NCBI GenBank assembly: GCA_021397845.1 | Contig: CM038044.1 | Location: forward strand, 104,220,942-104,284,941 | Direction of reading: 5' to 3' | DNA from: Areca catechu | Lineage: Eukaryota > Streptophyta > Magnoliopsida > Arecales > Arecaceae | Length of the DNA: 64,000 nt | Shown: positions 10,828 to 21,308 of the stretch, piece after piece | Numbering within the stretch: position 1 is the first letter of the stretch | Layout: the number at the start of each line of letters is the position of its first letter | Made by a program: the position numbers and the translations under genes | The notes under the pieces: model-generated | What the model was told of the DNA's origin: nothing | The model's input: the letters and a program-made list of their open reading frames with translations, nothing else | The model's database searches: none

Positions 10828-10839
10828 GCTCTGATACCA
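10828..10839 (-). promoter_or_regulatory. Primer binding site of element 1, tRNA-iMet type
   Basis: Minus-strand TGGTATCAGAGC, the 12-base complement to plant initiator tRNA-Met 3' end, five bases from the LTR end at 10845. Confidence 0.85.
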
Positions 10840-10844
10840 AAAAT

Positions 10845-11252
10845 TGATGAGGGATGAGATTCTAATATAATGCAGGATGATATGCAAGGGATGAACATGA
10901 AAAAAATTAGATTAAAGCAAACATATAATTTTAGATTTTTTTATGGTTGGATTCTCGAAACTAGCTAAGACTAGGTTAGGGTTATCCTATATCAATTAGT
11001 ATCCTACCCACATGCTAGAACTATCAAAGAAATAAAGCAAGTAAAGGATCTTAGGTCTAAGAAGGCCTATTAGGAGCATGTTTACCTTCAAGAAATCAGA
11101 TAAAGAGAGATAGGAAAAGGTTTAAGTACATGGCAATGATGTTCTTGAAGTCGCAAAAGGGTTCGCTCCACTCAGATCGGTGCATGGATGATCAAGTCGC
11201 TTTCCCGTGGATCCGTTGGCTTTTTATCAGATCGATTTGGAGGCAAAGAAGA
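10845..11252 (-). repeat. 5' LTR of element 1, U5-side part
   Basis: Starts TGATGAGGG next to the PBS and is the inverted match of the last 405 bases of the element-2 LTR (about 12360-12764). It stops exactly where element 2 begins. The rest continues at 17672. The last five bases, GAAGA at 11248-11252, are one half of the target duplication for element 2. Confidence 0.85.
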
Positions 11253-12764
11253 TGATGGGGACATCAGATCAGACATAGACTTCAAGCTTTAATTTGTCCT
11301 CTAAGTCATGTGTTGGTCAATTTTTATTAAGTCTTGTAATGAAGTCTAAATTTTGTGAGTCCTGTAACAAAGTGAGCTAGTTGGATTCACTAAGTCAATG
11401 GAAGTTCCTTATTTAGTCTATTGAGTCCTGTTTATTTGTTCAGTGAGTTTATTATTTATTTAGGTCTATTTTGAGTCTTGTCAGTTAGGCCTTTTTGAGT
11501 CCATGTAATTTTTATTCAAGAGGAGGACCTTTAGACCCACACTCAAGTCACCGACCCAGCATCTGGATTTCTTCATGCCACCCAAGCCCTCCAAGAGATG
11601 GCACCCCAGCATATCAGGCCTTAGGCACATCAAGCCCATAAGATTTCATGAAGTGGCACCCCATATCCCTATCCTTGGCGCCCCAGTCCAAGGCCCATGG
11701 TAGTTGACACCCCCCCAGCCCATCATGAAGTTAGCGCCCCATATTTTGATCCAGTCCAAGATGCCCAAGGCTTTGACCCAGTCCAAGCCCAGCAAGAATT
11801 TCATACCAGACCAAGCCCATGGAGAAAATTCAAAGCTTCCAAGTCCAAGAAGGAGTTGATGTCCAAGTTCTACAAGAATTTCAGTCTACCAATTCTATTT
11901 AAATTATCTACTCCTTATTCTACTCAACTTTATTCTCCTAAACCTATTCATACTATGTACTCTTAGTTTGACAGGGAAAGGGTTGGATGAATCTATAAAT
12001 ACCCACCCCCTCCCCCTCTTATAATCAATCTCTTATTCATGATTAAAACTCTAGTGAGTTTTCTTGTGACAATTGTGTTCTTTGGAAGTGTGTGTGAGAT
12101 TGAGTGCCCTATCTTTACAAACCCTAGCCGCCCCCTACTAATCTCTCTCCTCCCTTAAGCCAAGATGCCCTCCTTGCTTCCAGGTCACCCTCATCCAAGA
12201 CCAAGTGTCCATCTTCTCAAGTAGACCACTAGCCTCTCCAACAGCCCTTCCCTTCCCCTCTTCCATCTTTTTTCCAGTTTCATATTTTTTCCATCATCCT
12301 TGACACTAACCCCTGACATTTACAGGATCTCTCCGGTACCATGCCCTCTAGATGATTTCTTCCTTGCCCTTGAACAAAGCTGATAAAAAGCTAACGGATT
12401 CGCAGGAAAGTGACTGGATCATCCAAGCACCGATCTAAGCGGAGCGATCTCTTCCACATCAACTAAAAATCATTGCCTGGTATGCCAAACCTAATTCCCA
12501 TCTCTTTTTGTCTGATTTCTTGAAGGTGAACATGCTCCTAATTGGCCTTCTTAGACTTAGGATCCTTTACTTATTTTATTTCATTGGTAGTTCTAGCATA
12601 TGTGTAGGAATTCTAACTATTGCATGAAACACTAACCTAGTCTTAGCTATTTTCGAAAACTAAATCTAAACAACCTCAGAAATCATTAATCTTTTAATCT
12701 GATTTTCTTATCCTTTTTATGTCATTCATCTACATGCATCATGTTAGAGTCCCATCCCTTATTA
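11253..12764 (+). repeat. 5' LTR of element 2
   Basis: Starts TGATGGGGACATCAG and ends at 12764, four bases before the PBS. A TATAAATA box lies at 11994-12001. It matches 16151-17666 throughout, including GACAGGGAAAGGGTTGGATG just before the TATA box. Confidence 0.9.
11994..12001 (+). promoter_or_regulatory. TATA box in 5' LTR of element 2
   Basis: TATAAATA in context ATCTATAAATACCC, preserved at the same place in the 3' LTR (16894-16901). Conservation in both LTRs supports it as the core promoter. Confidence 0.6.
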
Positions 12765-12768
12765 ATTT

Positions 12769-12780
12769 TGGTATCAGAGC
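12769..12780 (+). promoter_or_regulatory. Primer binding site of element 2, tRNA-iMet type
   Basis: TGGTATCAGAGC four bases after the LTR end, complementary to initiator tRNA-Met. Confidence 0.85.
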
Positions 12781-14045
12781 ATGTTTTAGGACTAGTTTCT
12801 ACATCCCATAATTCTCATACATAGTCTATTATTTTTACTATTTCTGTATGTAAATAGATCTGAAAACCTTAATTCTTATTTTTTGGATTCCTCATTATTG
12901 ATATTGTTTTTCAAAATTTTCTCATGATTTATTGCATCATATATAATTTTTTCATGCCTATTTTCATTTGCCCTAGAAACTTCTGCATCCTTTCACTACA
13001 TTAGGGGTCTGATTTTTGATCTATTTTGTCAACTTATGGATTTTATTTTTCATTGAAATTCTCATGACATACTCTCCATTTAGTTTTGATAATTATCATG
13101 ATTTTTAATTATTTTTATATAAAAAAAACATAAAAAAATCTGTATCATAGAAACCCTAATGAAAATCCTGAGCTTTTGCATATAGTCGAATACCCTAGGT
13201 TTTTCACTACATCTAAGTTTTTCTTTGCATGAGATTTGGTAGGGATCATCTGCACTAATCATCCTCTATTTTAAAATTTTTCTATATTTTTTTTGTACCA
13301 AAAACTGATCCAAACTCTATTCCAAACAAACCATAATCTCTATTCTGCATACTTGATTAAACCAAATCTAATCAACTTCCAAACCCTACCTCACCCAAGC
13401 CCAAATTTTGTTTGGTAATTTAATCAACTTAAATTTAATTTGCTACCTTATAATAGACAAAACAAATATTTTATTCTTTTGATTGTTTCAGAATGAATTA
13501 GATTCATTGAATGTCATCATCTCATTAAACTAATCTTAAGGGCAATCTCAATATCTCATATCAGGGCAGGAGGTCTTTACCTATCCTAGGCCCAAAATAA
13601 CCACCCAGCATTAGAACCCAAGCCTTAATTAAAATTAATTAGCAACTTAATTTGCTATAGTGAGCTAGGGACACCAACAGGTCGAGTCTGAGTTGTATGG
13701 ATAAACTAGTGCATTCAATTCCTCAACTATTACTGAAAACTGGGGTCTCAAGCTAGAGGTCCAGAGGCAAATGCCCTAAGTGGATAGGTGGTTACTTAAT
13801 TAGGACCCTGTCATAGGCAAGGAGAGCCTCCCACCACCCCACCTCTTACCTGGCTAGTGGAAGGATTAGCTGCTAAGTTAAGTGTAAATTGAGTAGACCC
13901 ATTCAATTTTGCCTCTAGGTCTAGCAAACTGTAGTCCATTTTTACTTTGTGTGCTTGACTGCATCATACTACCTTAATTGTTGATTGCATGACCACTAGA
14001 CTAGGAACCCAATACCAAAAGTCTAAACCCCAACCTAGTTCAACT
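12781..14045 (+). other. Leader of element 2
   Basis: AT-rich non-coding leader, homologous in inverted form to 9562-10827 of element 1. It includes a 13700-13980 part rich in CCTAGG/GGTC words. No gene supported. Confidence 0.6.
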
Positions 14046-14757
14046 ATGGAACCCAATCTTGAAACTCTTCTAAAAGCCATGAATGAATAGATAGTTGCCC
14101 AATTAACCATCCAGATTAACCAATCAAATACCCAAATCCAAAATTAGTTTGCCCTAATGAACTTCAAGTTCGACCAATCCAATACCCAGATAAATCATAG
14201 ACTTGACCAATTAATCCAATCGACTACCCAAACAACCCATAGGTTTGACCAGGTAGGAGATTGGTCAGGAACCCTAAAGAAGAACCATAGGATCCGTGCT
14301 GAGCCCAATCCTAGGAGAACCCCATAACATGACCAGCTCTGGGAGTCCAACCCTAGGAGAACACAATGCCAGGAACCCTATCAGAAACCCAACCCTAGGA
14401 GAACCCAATGCCATGAACCCTATCGGGTGCTTAACCCTAGGAGATCCCCAACCTATAGATCTAAGCCCAAACCTTATGTACCCTTATCCTATGAATCCCA
14501 AGAAACCCATAACCCATAGATCTGAGCCCACATCCTATGAACCCCATAGGAATAGTATCCTTAGATATGAGCCTAGTGTTAGTCCACTTCCCTTTAGTCA
14601 ACCTAAATCCTTTAGGACTAGTGCCCCTAGCCCAAGACTAGATCCTAACCAACCCACCCCTACAACCCTAGTCATCAGTCAGTTTTTCCTTAGTCAACTC
14701 CCTCCTACCACCTCATTGGTTCACCAGGAAGACATTGAAGAGGAGATATAAGAAGTT
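14046..14757 (+). pseudogene. gag: gag remnant of element 2
   Basis: Starts at MEPNLETLLKAMNE (14046), parallel to MESNFETFMKTI of element 1. A degenerate coiled-coil repeat follows (FDQSNTQINHRLDQL, HRFDQVGD). Four copies of a roughly 30-base unit encoding NPRRTQ-type peptides lie at 14305-14450. The gag core that follows these in element 1 is missing; the frame goes directly to a Pro/Ser-rich linker (about 14560-14700). Two or more in-frame stops are present. So this is an internally deleted, non-functional gag. Confidence 0.6.
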
Positions 14758-15500
14758 GATGCGAGCCTAGTAGATGAGTATGAGGAAGAAGAAGAAGAGA
14801 TACCTATAGAAGATCCCAAATTAGTTTATCCTGACCAAACCCAGATAGAAGCCAACCCAGAATTAGTTAACCCTGACCAAACCCCAATAGAAGCTAACCC
14901 AAAGTTAGTTCACCCTGACCCTACCCAAACTGAACCTATAGTGGAAGACTAGTTAGAGGAAGAGAACCCAGATACCACTGTTAGAATCTTACCTGAGGAG
15001 CCACTAGAAGAAAACCCAATTATAGAGTATAGTCCTAAATTTTATGAACCAGAAGACTTTATTAAGCACTTGATCTCTTTAAAATAGTACCCTCAGGATA
15101 AAGTCACTCCTTCGACTCTAATTGATCTCTTTCCTGAAATTAATGACCCATTCTTCCATACTGTAGACCCTGTAGGTACCCATCAATCCCATAAGGTCAA
15201 CCTTATTAGTCTAGGACTAATCCCTGACACTCATATCCTATTCTATCCAATCAACCCCAAACCCTTTTCTTACTTTCTACCATACCAAGCTAACCCCGAA
15301 CCTACCTCTTATTTTCTATCCTTTTTTGAAGCTTCTCATGTTTCTCTAACAACTAGAATGCATTTTGTAAAAAGTTTGCATGCTGCATTCATTCATTACA
15401 CATGTCATGTTTGCATCTTACTTTTGGAGGACCCTATGGCACTGTTAAGAGTGCATGTCAAGTTTTCATCTGCATGTCACCCACCTAACCAAGGGTCAAG
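14758..15500 (+). pseudogene. Acidic ORF shared by the RT-less elements (element 2 copy)
   Basis: Begins ASLVDEYEEEEEE, continues through two and a half 14-residue repeats (IEANPELVNPDQTP type, 14829-14937), then VRILPEEPLEENPIIEYSP, a YPQDK motif, NPKPFSYFLPYQ and FFEASHVS. Each landmark has a counterpart in element 1, and SLVDEYE, PEETLE, KYPQEE and SSHVS recur in element 3. The frame has only a few stops over about 240 codons despite LTR decay around it. Function unknown; composition is acidic and Pro-rich without membrane segments or known motifs. Confidence 0.55.
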
Positions 15501-15779
15501 CCCATAGCTGTAGTTTACATTTAGTCGAGTCTCTATTTAATAAGTGTTGGCATTAGGTGTTTGCCTGCATGTAATTAGGTGTTGTGATCATTTGCACTGT
15601 ATGATTAGGAATTTGCATGAGAAATTAATCATAAGATTAATGTAAGCAATATTTTTATCAAAATACGGTTAATTCCTGAAAAGAGTCTAAGAGTTTGCTA
15701 GAAAAATCTTGTAACAATTAGGTTACATACCTGTGAGCTGAATCCGTCAAAGTGATAAAAAAGATTGGACCTAGTGCCT
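15501..15779 (+). other. Interval between acidic ORF and integrase tail in element 2
   Basis: No convincing frame. Holds GGACCCTATGGCACTG and following text that also occurs in elements 1 and 3 (for example 23836-23900), so it belongs to the shared interior rather than to a separate insertion. Confidence 0.5.
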
Positions 15780-16150
15780 AAGTTACCACCTAATTAGGCA
15801 TAAGCTCAACCTTCAATATCTTAGACTTTGTTAAATATAGGGAGCCAACAATGATACCTAGTAAGTTTGAGACTGACCCTTTCTTTGAGAGCGAACCCAA
15901 CCCTAAGTGTCCACTATCAAATTAGCCTGTGAGAGGAAAGATTGAGCATTTCCTGGATGACCAAGCAACTAGTACTCGGAACAAAGGCTACCATATCACT
16001 TGGCTTGATGGCAAGGATGACCGAGATCTGAGGATTCATGGATCACTCGAGAGGATCCGCAATACCTAAACCTAGACCCATCAGATCAGTACTTGAGCCA
16101 GATCAACCTTCTTACTCGACATGGTCGACTTCCTCCCACCCTAGGAGAAT
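15780..16150 (+). pseudogene. Integrase tail and chromodomain remnant of element 2
   Basis: Matches the element-3 copy: IPSKFETDPFFESEPNP, then GKIEHFLDDQATSTRNKGY and DDRDLRIHGSLERI, with stops. The end LLDMVDFLPP parallels the segment just before the 3' LTR in element 3. Purine-rich CCTAGGAGAATT at the LTR border is the probable polypurine tract. Confidence 0.6.
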
Positions 16151-17666
16151 TTATGGGGACATCAGATTAGACATAGACTTCAAGCTTTAATTTGTCCTCT
16201 AAGTCATGTGTTGGTCAATTTTTATTAAGTCTTGTAATGAAGTCCAAATCTTGAGAGTCCTGTAATAAAGTGAGCCAGTTGGATTCACTAAGTCAGTGGA
16301 AGTTCCTTGTTTAGTCCATTAAATCCTATTTATCTATTCAGTAAGTCCATTATTTATTTAGGCCTACTTTGAGTCTTGTCAGTTAGGCCTTTTTAAGTCC
16401 ATGTAATTTTTATTCAAGATGAGGACCTTTGGACCCACATTCAAGTAACCAACCCAACATCTAGATTTCTTCATGCCACCCAAGCCCTCCAAGAGATGGC
16501 GCCCCAGCATACCAGGCCTTAGGCGCCTCAAGCCCACAAGATTTCATGAAGAAGTGGTGCCCCAGATCCCTATCCTTGGTGCCCTAGTCCAAGGCCCATA
16601 GTAGTTGACGCCCCCAAGCCCATCATGAAGTTGGCACCCCATATTTTGACCAAGTCCAAGATGCCCAAGGCTTTGACCTAGACTAAGCCCAGCAAGAATT
16701 TCATACCAGTCCAAGCCCATGGAGAAAAGTCAAAGCTTCCAAGTCCAAGAAGGAGTTGATGTCCAAGTTCTACAAGGATTTCAATCTACAAATTCTATTC
16801 AAATTATGTACTCCCTATTCTACTCAACTTTATTCTCCTAATCCTATTCATAATGTGTACTCTTAGTTTGACAGGGAAAGGGTTGGATGAATCTATAAAT
16901 ACCCACCCCCTCCCCCTCTTGTAATCAATCTCTTATTCATGAATTGAAACTCTGGTGAGTTTTCTTGTGACAATTATGTTCTTTGGAAGTGTGTGTGAGA
17001 TTTGAGTACCCTTCTTTATAAACCCTAGCCGCCCCCTGCTAATCTCTCTCCTCCCTCAAGCCATGATGCCCTCCTTGCTGCCAGGCCACCCTCATCCAAG
17101 ACTAGGAATCCATCTTCTCAAGCAAACCGCCAGCCTCTCCAACAACCCTTCCCCTCCCCTCTTCTTTCTTTTTTCTAGTTTCATATTTTTCCCATCATCC
17201 TTGACACTAACCCCTGACATTTATGGGATCCTTCCGATACCACACCCTCTAGATGAATTCTTCCTTGCCCTTAAACGAAGCTGATAAAAAGCCGACGGAT
17301 TCGCGAGAAAGTGACCGGATCATCTAGGCACCAATTTGGAGCGGAGCGATCTCTTCCACATCAACTAGAAATCTTTTCCTGCTATGCCAAACCTAATTCC
17401 CATATCTTTTTGTCTGATTTCTTAAAGGTGAACATGCTCCTAATAGGCGTTCTTAGACCTAGGATCCTTTACTTATTTTATTTCATTGATAGTTCTAGCA
17501 TGTGGGTAGGATTTCTAACTATTGCATGAAACTATAACCTAGTCTTAGCTATTTTTGGGAACTAAATCTAAATAACCTCAGAAATCATTGCTCTTTTAAT
17601 CTGATTTTTTTATCCTTCTTATGTCATTCATTTGCATGTATCATGTTAGAGTCCTGTCCCTCATCA
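16151..17666 (+). repeat. 3' LTR of element 2
   Basis: Starts TTATGGGGACATCAG (the expected G of TG is mutated) and ends CCCTCATCA at 17666. TATAAATA at 16894-16901. Followed directly by the target duplicate GAAGA. Confidence 0.9.
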
Positions 17667-17671
17667 GAAGA

Positions 17672-18742
17672 CTTCATCTGGGGGGCATGACACTGGAGAG
17701 ATCCTGCAAACATCAAAGGTTAGGATGATAGAAGATGAAAAAAATATAGAACAAGAGATTGAAGAAGGGAAGAGTGGGCTATTGTTGTTGTTGGCGGTTT
17801 GCTTGGGGCTTGGGTGTTGGGCATCTTAGGATTTGAGGATGGAGGCTGGGGTGGCTTGGAGTTGATGGAAGAGAGAGAGTATCTGGGAGGCTAGGGTTTG
17901 CACACCACAAGAACACGGGTCTCACACCCACTCCAAAAGGAGGACACAAATTTTCACAAGAAAATTTAGCAGTGTTTATTTCATGAATAAGAGATTATTA
18001 TAAAAGGGAGAGGGGTGGGGTATTTATAGGCTCACCCAGGTCCCTCTTCTTATGAAAATAGGAGTACAAGTCTTTGTAGAAATAAAATACAAAATAAACT
18101 TGGATTGGAAGACTGGTCTCCTGGTAGAATTGGGCTGGCTGACTCCTCTTTGGACTGAGAAGCTTTACTTGGGCTTGGGCTAGCTGGGGCACAACTTGGA
18201 ATGTGGCTTGGGCTGGAGCGCCAAGTTATGAAGAGGCCTGGGAGGGTGCTAGCTCTAGATGGGCCATGGAGCAGGGGTGCCAAGGCCTGGGTGCTGGGAT
18301 TTGTGTAGGGCGCCAACTGGAAGGGGCGCTCCACTTGGGATTGACAGCATGAAGGCCCACACCTTGGGCGGCATGGCTAGTACTTTAATAGGGGCCTGGT
18401 GCTTGGACTCTACTCTGACCTGGGAGGGCTTGGTGTATGCTCTAGTCTGGTGATCTTCTTCTTGTACAAAACTAGACTAAAACAATCTTATAGGCCTCAA
18501 GTAAACTAACTAAACTTGGACAAGTGGACTCACTCAACTTATAAATGGACTCAAGTAACAGCACTTAATGGACTTAACTTTTTACAAAACTTGTCTCACT
18601 TCGATACAAGTAACACAGTACTAATGAACTACAGGACTCGAAAAATTTGGACTTCATTACAAGGCTTAGCAAAATTGACCAACACATGACTTAGAGAACA
18701 AATTGAAGATTGAAGTCTATGTCTGATTTGATGTCCTAATCA
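17672..18742 (-). repeat. 5' LTR of element 1, U3-side part
   Basis: Continuation of 10845-11252 after the element-2 insertion. A minus-strand TATAAATA lies near 18035-18025 (plus text GTATTTATAGG). It ends GTCCTAATCA at 18742, and its half from 18060 onward matches the truncated LTR at 6515-7204. Confidence 0.85.
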
Positions 18743-19536
18743 GATCCTCTTCAAGGCAACCAACAACCAAGCAGAATACGAGGCACTCCTTGTGGGGTTA
18801 AGAGTATGCCATGAATGGGCATCAAAAGCTGAAGGTCTTCACTGATTCCCAACTTATAGTGGCCAAGTCTCCGACGAGTATAAAGCATGAGACCCTATGA
18901 TGGTGAAGTACCTAGATAAGGTATGTTCATCCATGGAAAATCTCCAATACTTCAGAATCTCCCACATTCCTCGAGTGGAGAATGCCCAGGCTGACGTCCA
19001 CTCCAGATTAGCTACCCTGCCGGAGTCGTTGCTAGGGCATACCTTCATCAAATACCTTAAGATGCCCAGCCACGAGTCTGTAGCAAAAGTATAGCTAGTC
19101 ACCTTTAAAGCTAGTTGGATAGACCTCTACGTCAGCTATATCACCACTGGGACCCTACCTGAGGATAGGAGGGAAGCTGGCCTCTTCAAGAGCCGTGTGC
19201 TACATGATGATGGACGGATAGCTGTACCGGAGATCTCACTCCTATCCCATGCTAAATTGCTTGAAGCCCTTAGAATCTATCTACATGCTTCGAGAAATAC
19301 ACGAAGGCATCTACGGCAATCATGTGGGGGATAAGACCTTGGCCTACAAGGCAATTCGGTAAGGATACTTCTGGGAGACTATACGAGAAGATGCCATTGA
19401 CTTTGTGAGGAAGTGTGACCGGTGTCAACATCACTCTCACATTCAGCGGTAACCAGCAGCTCTGCTTTCCCAGTTATCAGCCCCATGGCCATTCACCCAG
19501 TGGAGAATGGACATCCTAGGCCCCTTTCCTACTGCA
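18743..19536 (+). pseudogene. pol: RNase H and integrase N-terminal part of Tat/Retand element
   Basis: KATNNQAEYEALLVGLRV marks RNase H (catalytic Glu in AEYE), with FTDSQLIVA about 30 residues on. The RNase H end PRVENAQADVHSRLATLP follows. The integrase zinc-binding domain appears as EIHEGIYGNHVGDKTLAY.. (two His) and ..FVRKCDRCQ (two Cys), then PWPFTQWRMDILGPFPTAFG. Shifts and stops occur, for example near 18850 and 19340. The reading is cut at 19541 by element 3 and resumes at 26500. Confidence 0.8.
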
Positions 19537-20276
19537 TTCGGTGGTGCGGGCACCAGACTCAGAAGAAGACTTCAGAGCTCCATCTGGATCTCTGATTAAC
19601 CTTGCCCGAAAAAAATTAGGGTTTTTGGTTTGTAATAAGAGTTGACTAGATCAACTCAATTTAGCTTGAGTCTACATTACCTGCATTTTATTTTGTTGAG
19701 TCATGTTGACTCAGTAGTGGACTAGGGTTTCAACCTGGGGTGTTACATTTTTTCCCAAGACCAAGCAAGTGGACACCACACTCCCAGCCACACTCCCAGC
19801 CATACGCCTGAGTCCAGGTGGTGCCATATCTACATCCAGCAGCCTTTAGTCCCCACTCCACAGATAGCAGCTTCCTTCTCTCATGCGCCAGATGAGGAGA
19901 AATCCACCAAGAGTCCACAAATCAAGGGGGCGGCCAAGACTTTCCCAAGAGAACCAAAGTAAAGATGGGAAGAAATTTTCTTGGAGAGAATTTCAAGGAG
20001 GCACCCACTACCTCCAAAAAAATCCAAAACAAAGATGGGAAGGACCTTGACTTAGGGAGGAAGAAAAGGAGGAGTCCAAAAGAGTTGATCCATGGAAGGA
20101 AAAAAAATTCTCTTGAAGATCAATACAAGGAGGCGCCATCTACCTACCTTTTATAACCCAAATCAAATTTTTTTGGTACTTTGGCCGACCATATGTATAT
20201 GATTTTTCCTGATTTGTAGATCCCCTCCTTTAGTCCCACATGGGTAGATGTAAAACCCTACTCCCTTGTAAAGCCT

Positions 20277-20283
20277 TATAAAT
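20277..20283 (+). promoter_or_regulatory. TATA box in 5' LTR of element 3
   Basis: TATAAAT in context AAAGCCTTATAAATTAA, repeated in the 3' LTR at 25543-25549 and, inverted, in the solo LTR near 43335. Confidence 0.5.
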
Positions 20284-21082
20284 TAAACCCCTCTTGTAAG
20301 TTTAAATCAATCAGATGAATGAAGCCAAATTTTTTTGTGAGCAAACTTTGTGTTTTCTCTCTTCCGCACTTGCATCCAGGTGTTGAGCTCCGTGAGGGAG
20401 TAAATCCGGGTTCCCCAGGAACCTTGAGGAGGTGTGAGATCTCCAAAACCCAAACCCTAGGTTAGCCACTCCACTCCCAAACCCTAGCCGCCATCACCCT
20501 TCTCTTTCCACCAAGCCCTAGCCTATCCCACCTCTCACGGCCACCCTCTCCAAGTCCAGGCCGACCACCAGCATCCAGCTCCAGTCCAGATACTTCAGAT
20601 CTACAGCAATTCTAAGAGGAAGTCAGATCAGCCTCCAGGAGAATCCTGATTTCAGCAACTTCAGCTTTCAAGTTCTTCAACTTGGTAAATCTTTTCTTGA
20701 GTATCTGAAATCCATCACTTGTTCCTCTTCTTTCCCAGATCTTGAGTCCAGGAGAAGCTGACCAAACCACAAGACCAGTATTGGAGGATCCATTGCGAAG
20801 ATAGCCGACTCCGAGGATCCCACAATCTGCTCGAGAGAGTTCTTCCACCAAAATCCTGAGAAGATCACTGTCTGGTTAGTAAACCATCTCTCCTCTCTAT
20901 TTCTGTTCTGTTGAAAGTTCAAAGCGAAACCCTGGTCTGGGAGTTTCTCAACCCCCAGCGATCCGTTACTTCTGAACTACTCTGATAATTTAGTTTCTTC
21001 TAAACTGTGCTTTCAATCCTTACCTAGTTTCCTTCAACTTAGTTTAGCTTTATTTTGAGTCAAAGCCAATTTCTGAAATATA

Positions 21083-21111
<29 letters not shown>
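21083..21111. repeat. (AAT)n microsatellite in LTR
   Basis: Trinucleotide run in the 5' LTR of element 3. The 3' LTR has a shorter, interrupted version at 26350-26376, and the solo LTR at 42421 has (TTTTA)n near the same position. Confidence 0.9.
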
Positions 21112-21113
<2 letters not shown>

Positions 21114-21173
21114 GAAATTAATCCTAAATTTACTTCCGTATACGCTTCTTTGTTTTTTGTTCTGCATCATTTT

Positions 21174-21308
21174 TGGTATCAGAGCTTCCGTTCTGCATCA
21201 TTTTTGATATCAGAGCTTCCGTTCTATCAATTTTGGTATCAGAGCTTCCGTTCTGCATCAATTTTGGTATCAGAGCTTCCGTTCTGCATCAATTTTGGTA
21301 TCAGAGCC
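21174..21308 (+). repeat. Five tandem PBS-like units
   Basis: Copies of TGGTATCAGAGC start at 21174, 21205 (TGATATCAGAGC), 21234, 21265 and 21296. Each of the first four is followed by TTCCGTTCT and an LTR-end word (CTGCATCA or CTATCA). Spacing is 31, 29, 31 and 31 bases. The fifth reads TGGTATCAGAGCCC and pairs one base further with initiator tRNA-Met than the others. Since the 3' LTR contains two such units, the third copy (21234) was probably the primer site used in the last replication. Confidence 0.9.

Larger units (their letters stand above)
11253..17666 (+). mobile_element. Element 2: RT-less Ty3/chromovirus-type element nested in the LTR of element 1
   Basis: Direct LTRs at 11253-12764 and 16151-17666 with TG..CA-type ends (some mutated) flank a 3.4 kb interior holding a PBS, a gag remnant, the acidic ORF and a chromodomain remnant. 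The 5-bp direct repeat GAAGA at 11248-11252 and 17667-17671 is a perfect target duplication and proves insertion into the LTR of element 1. Both belong to the same family. By eye the two LTRs differ at about 15 of the first 195 bases, so the insertion is old. No RT, RNase H or integrase core is present. Confidence 0.9.
6515..18742 (-). mobile_element. Element 1: RT-less Ty3/chromovirus-type element, minus strand, split by element 2
   Basis: On the minus strand: 5' LTR (18742-17672 plus 11252-10845), PBS (10839-10828), gag, an acidic ORF, an integrase-tail/chromodomain remnant, then 3' LTR (7204 to about 6515). The 5' LTR is interrupted by element 2; removing 11253-17671 leaves a continuous LTR of about 1480 bases. 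The internal region is only 3.6 kb and shows no RT, RNase H or integrase core. The left LTR is cut short at about 6515. The right end abuts the RNase H gene of the Tat/Retand element, so element 1 probably inserted there; its left target duplicate is lost. Confidence 0.8.
19542..21229 (+). repeat. 5' LTR of element 3
   Basis: Begins TGGTGCGGGCACCAG. TATAAAT lies at 20277-20283, and an (AAT)n tract at 21083-21111. The first CTGCATCA end is at 21169, but the 3' LTR runs on through two PBS-like units, so the LTR as integrated most likely ended at 21229. That gives 1688 bases against 1686 for the 3' LTR. Confidence 0.85.

Noticed and set aside
17063..17529. Open frames of about 70 codons in the 3' LTR of element 2
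   Set aside because: Not open in the 5' LTR copy and without domain; LTR sequence.
21174..21308. CRISPR-like array (five repeats of about 31 bases)
   Set aside because: The repeats are contiguous without unique spacers and consist of PBS plus LTR end, in a plant retrotransposon.
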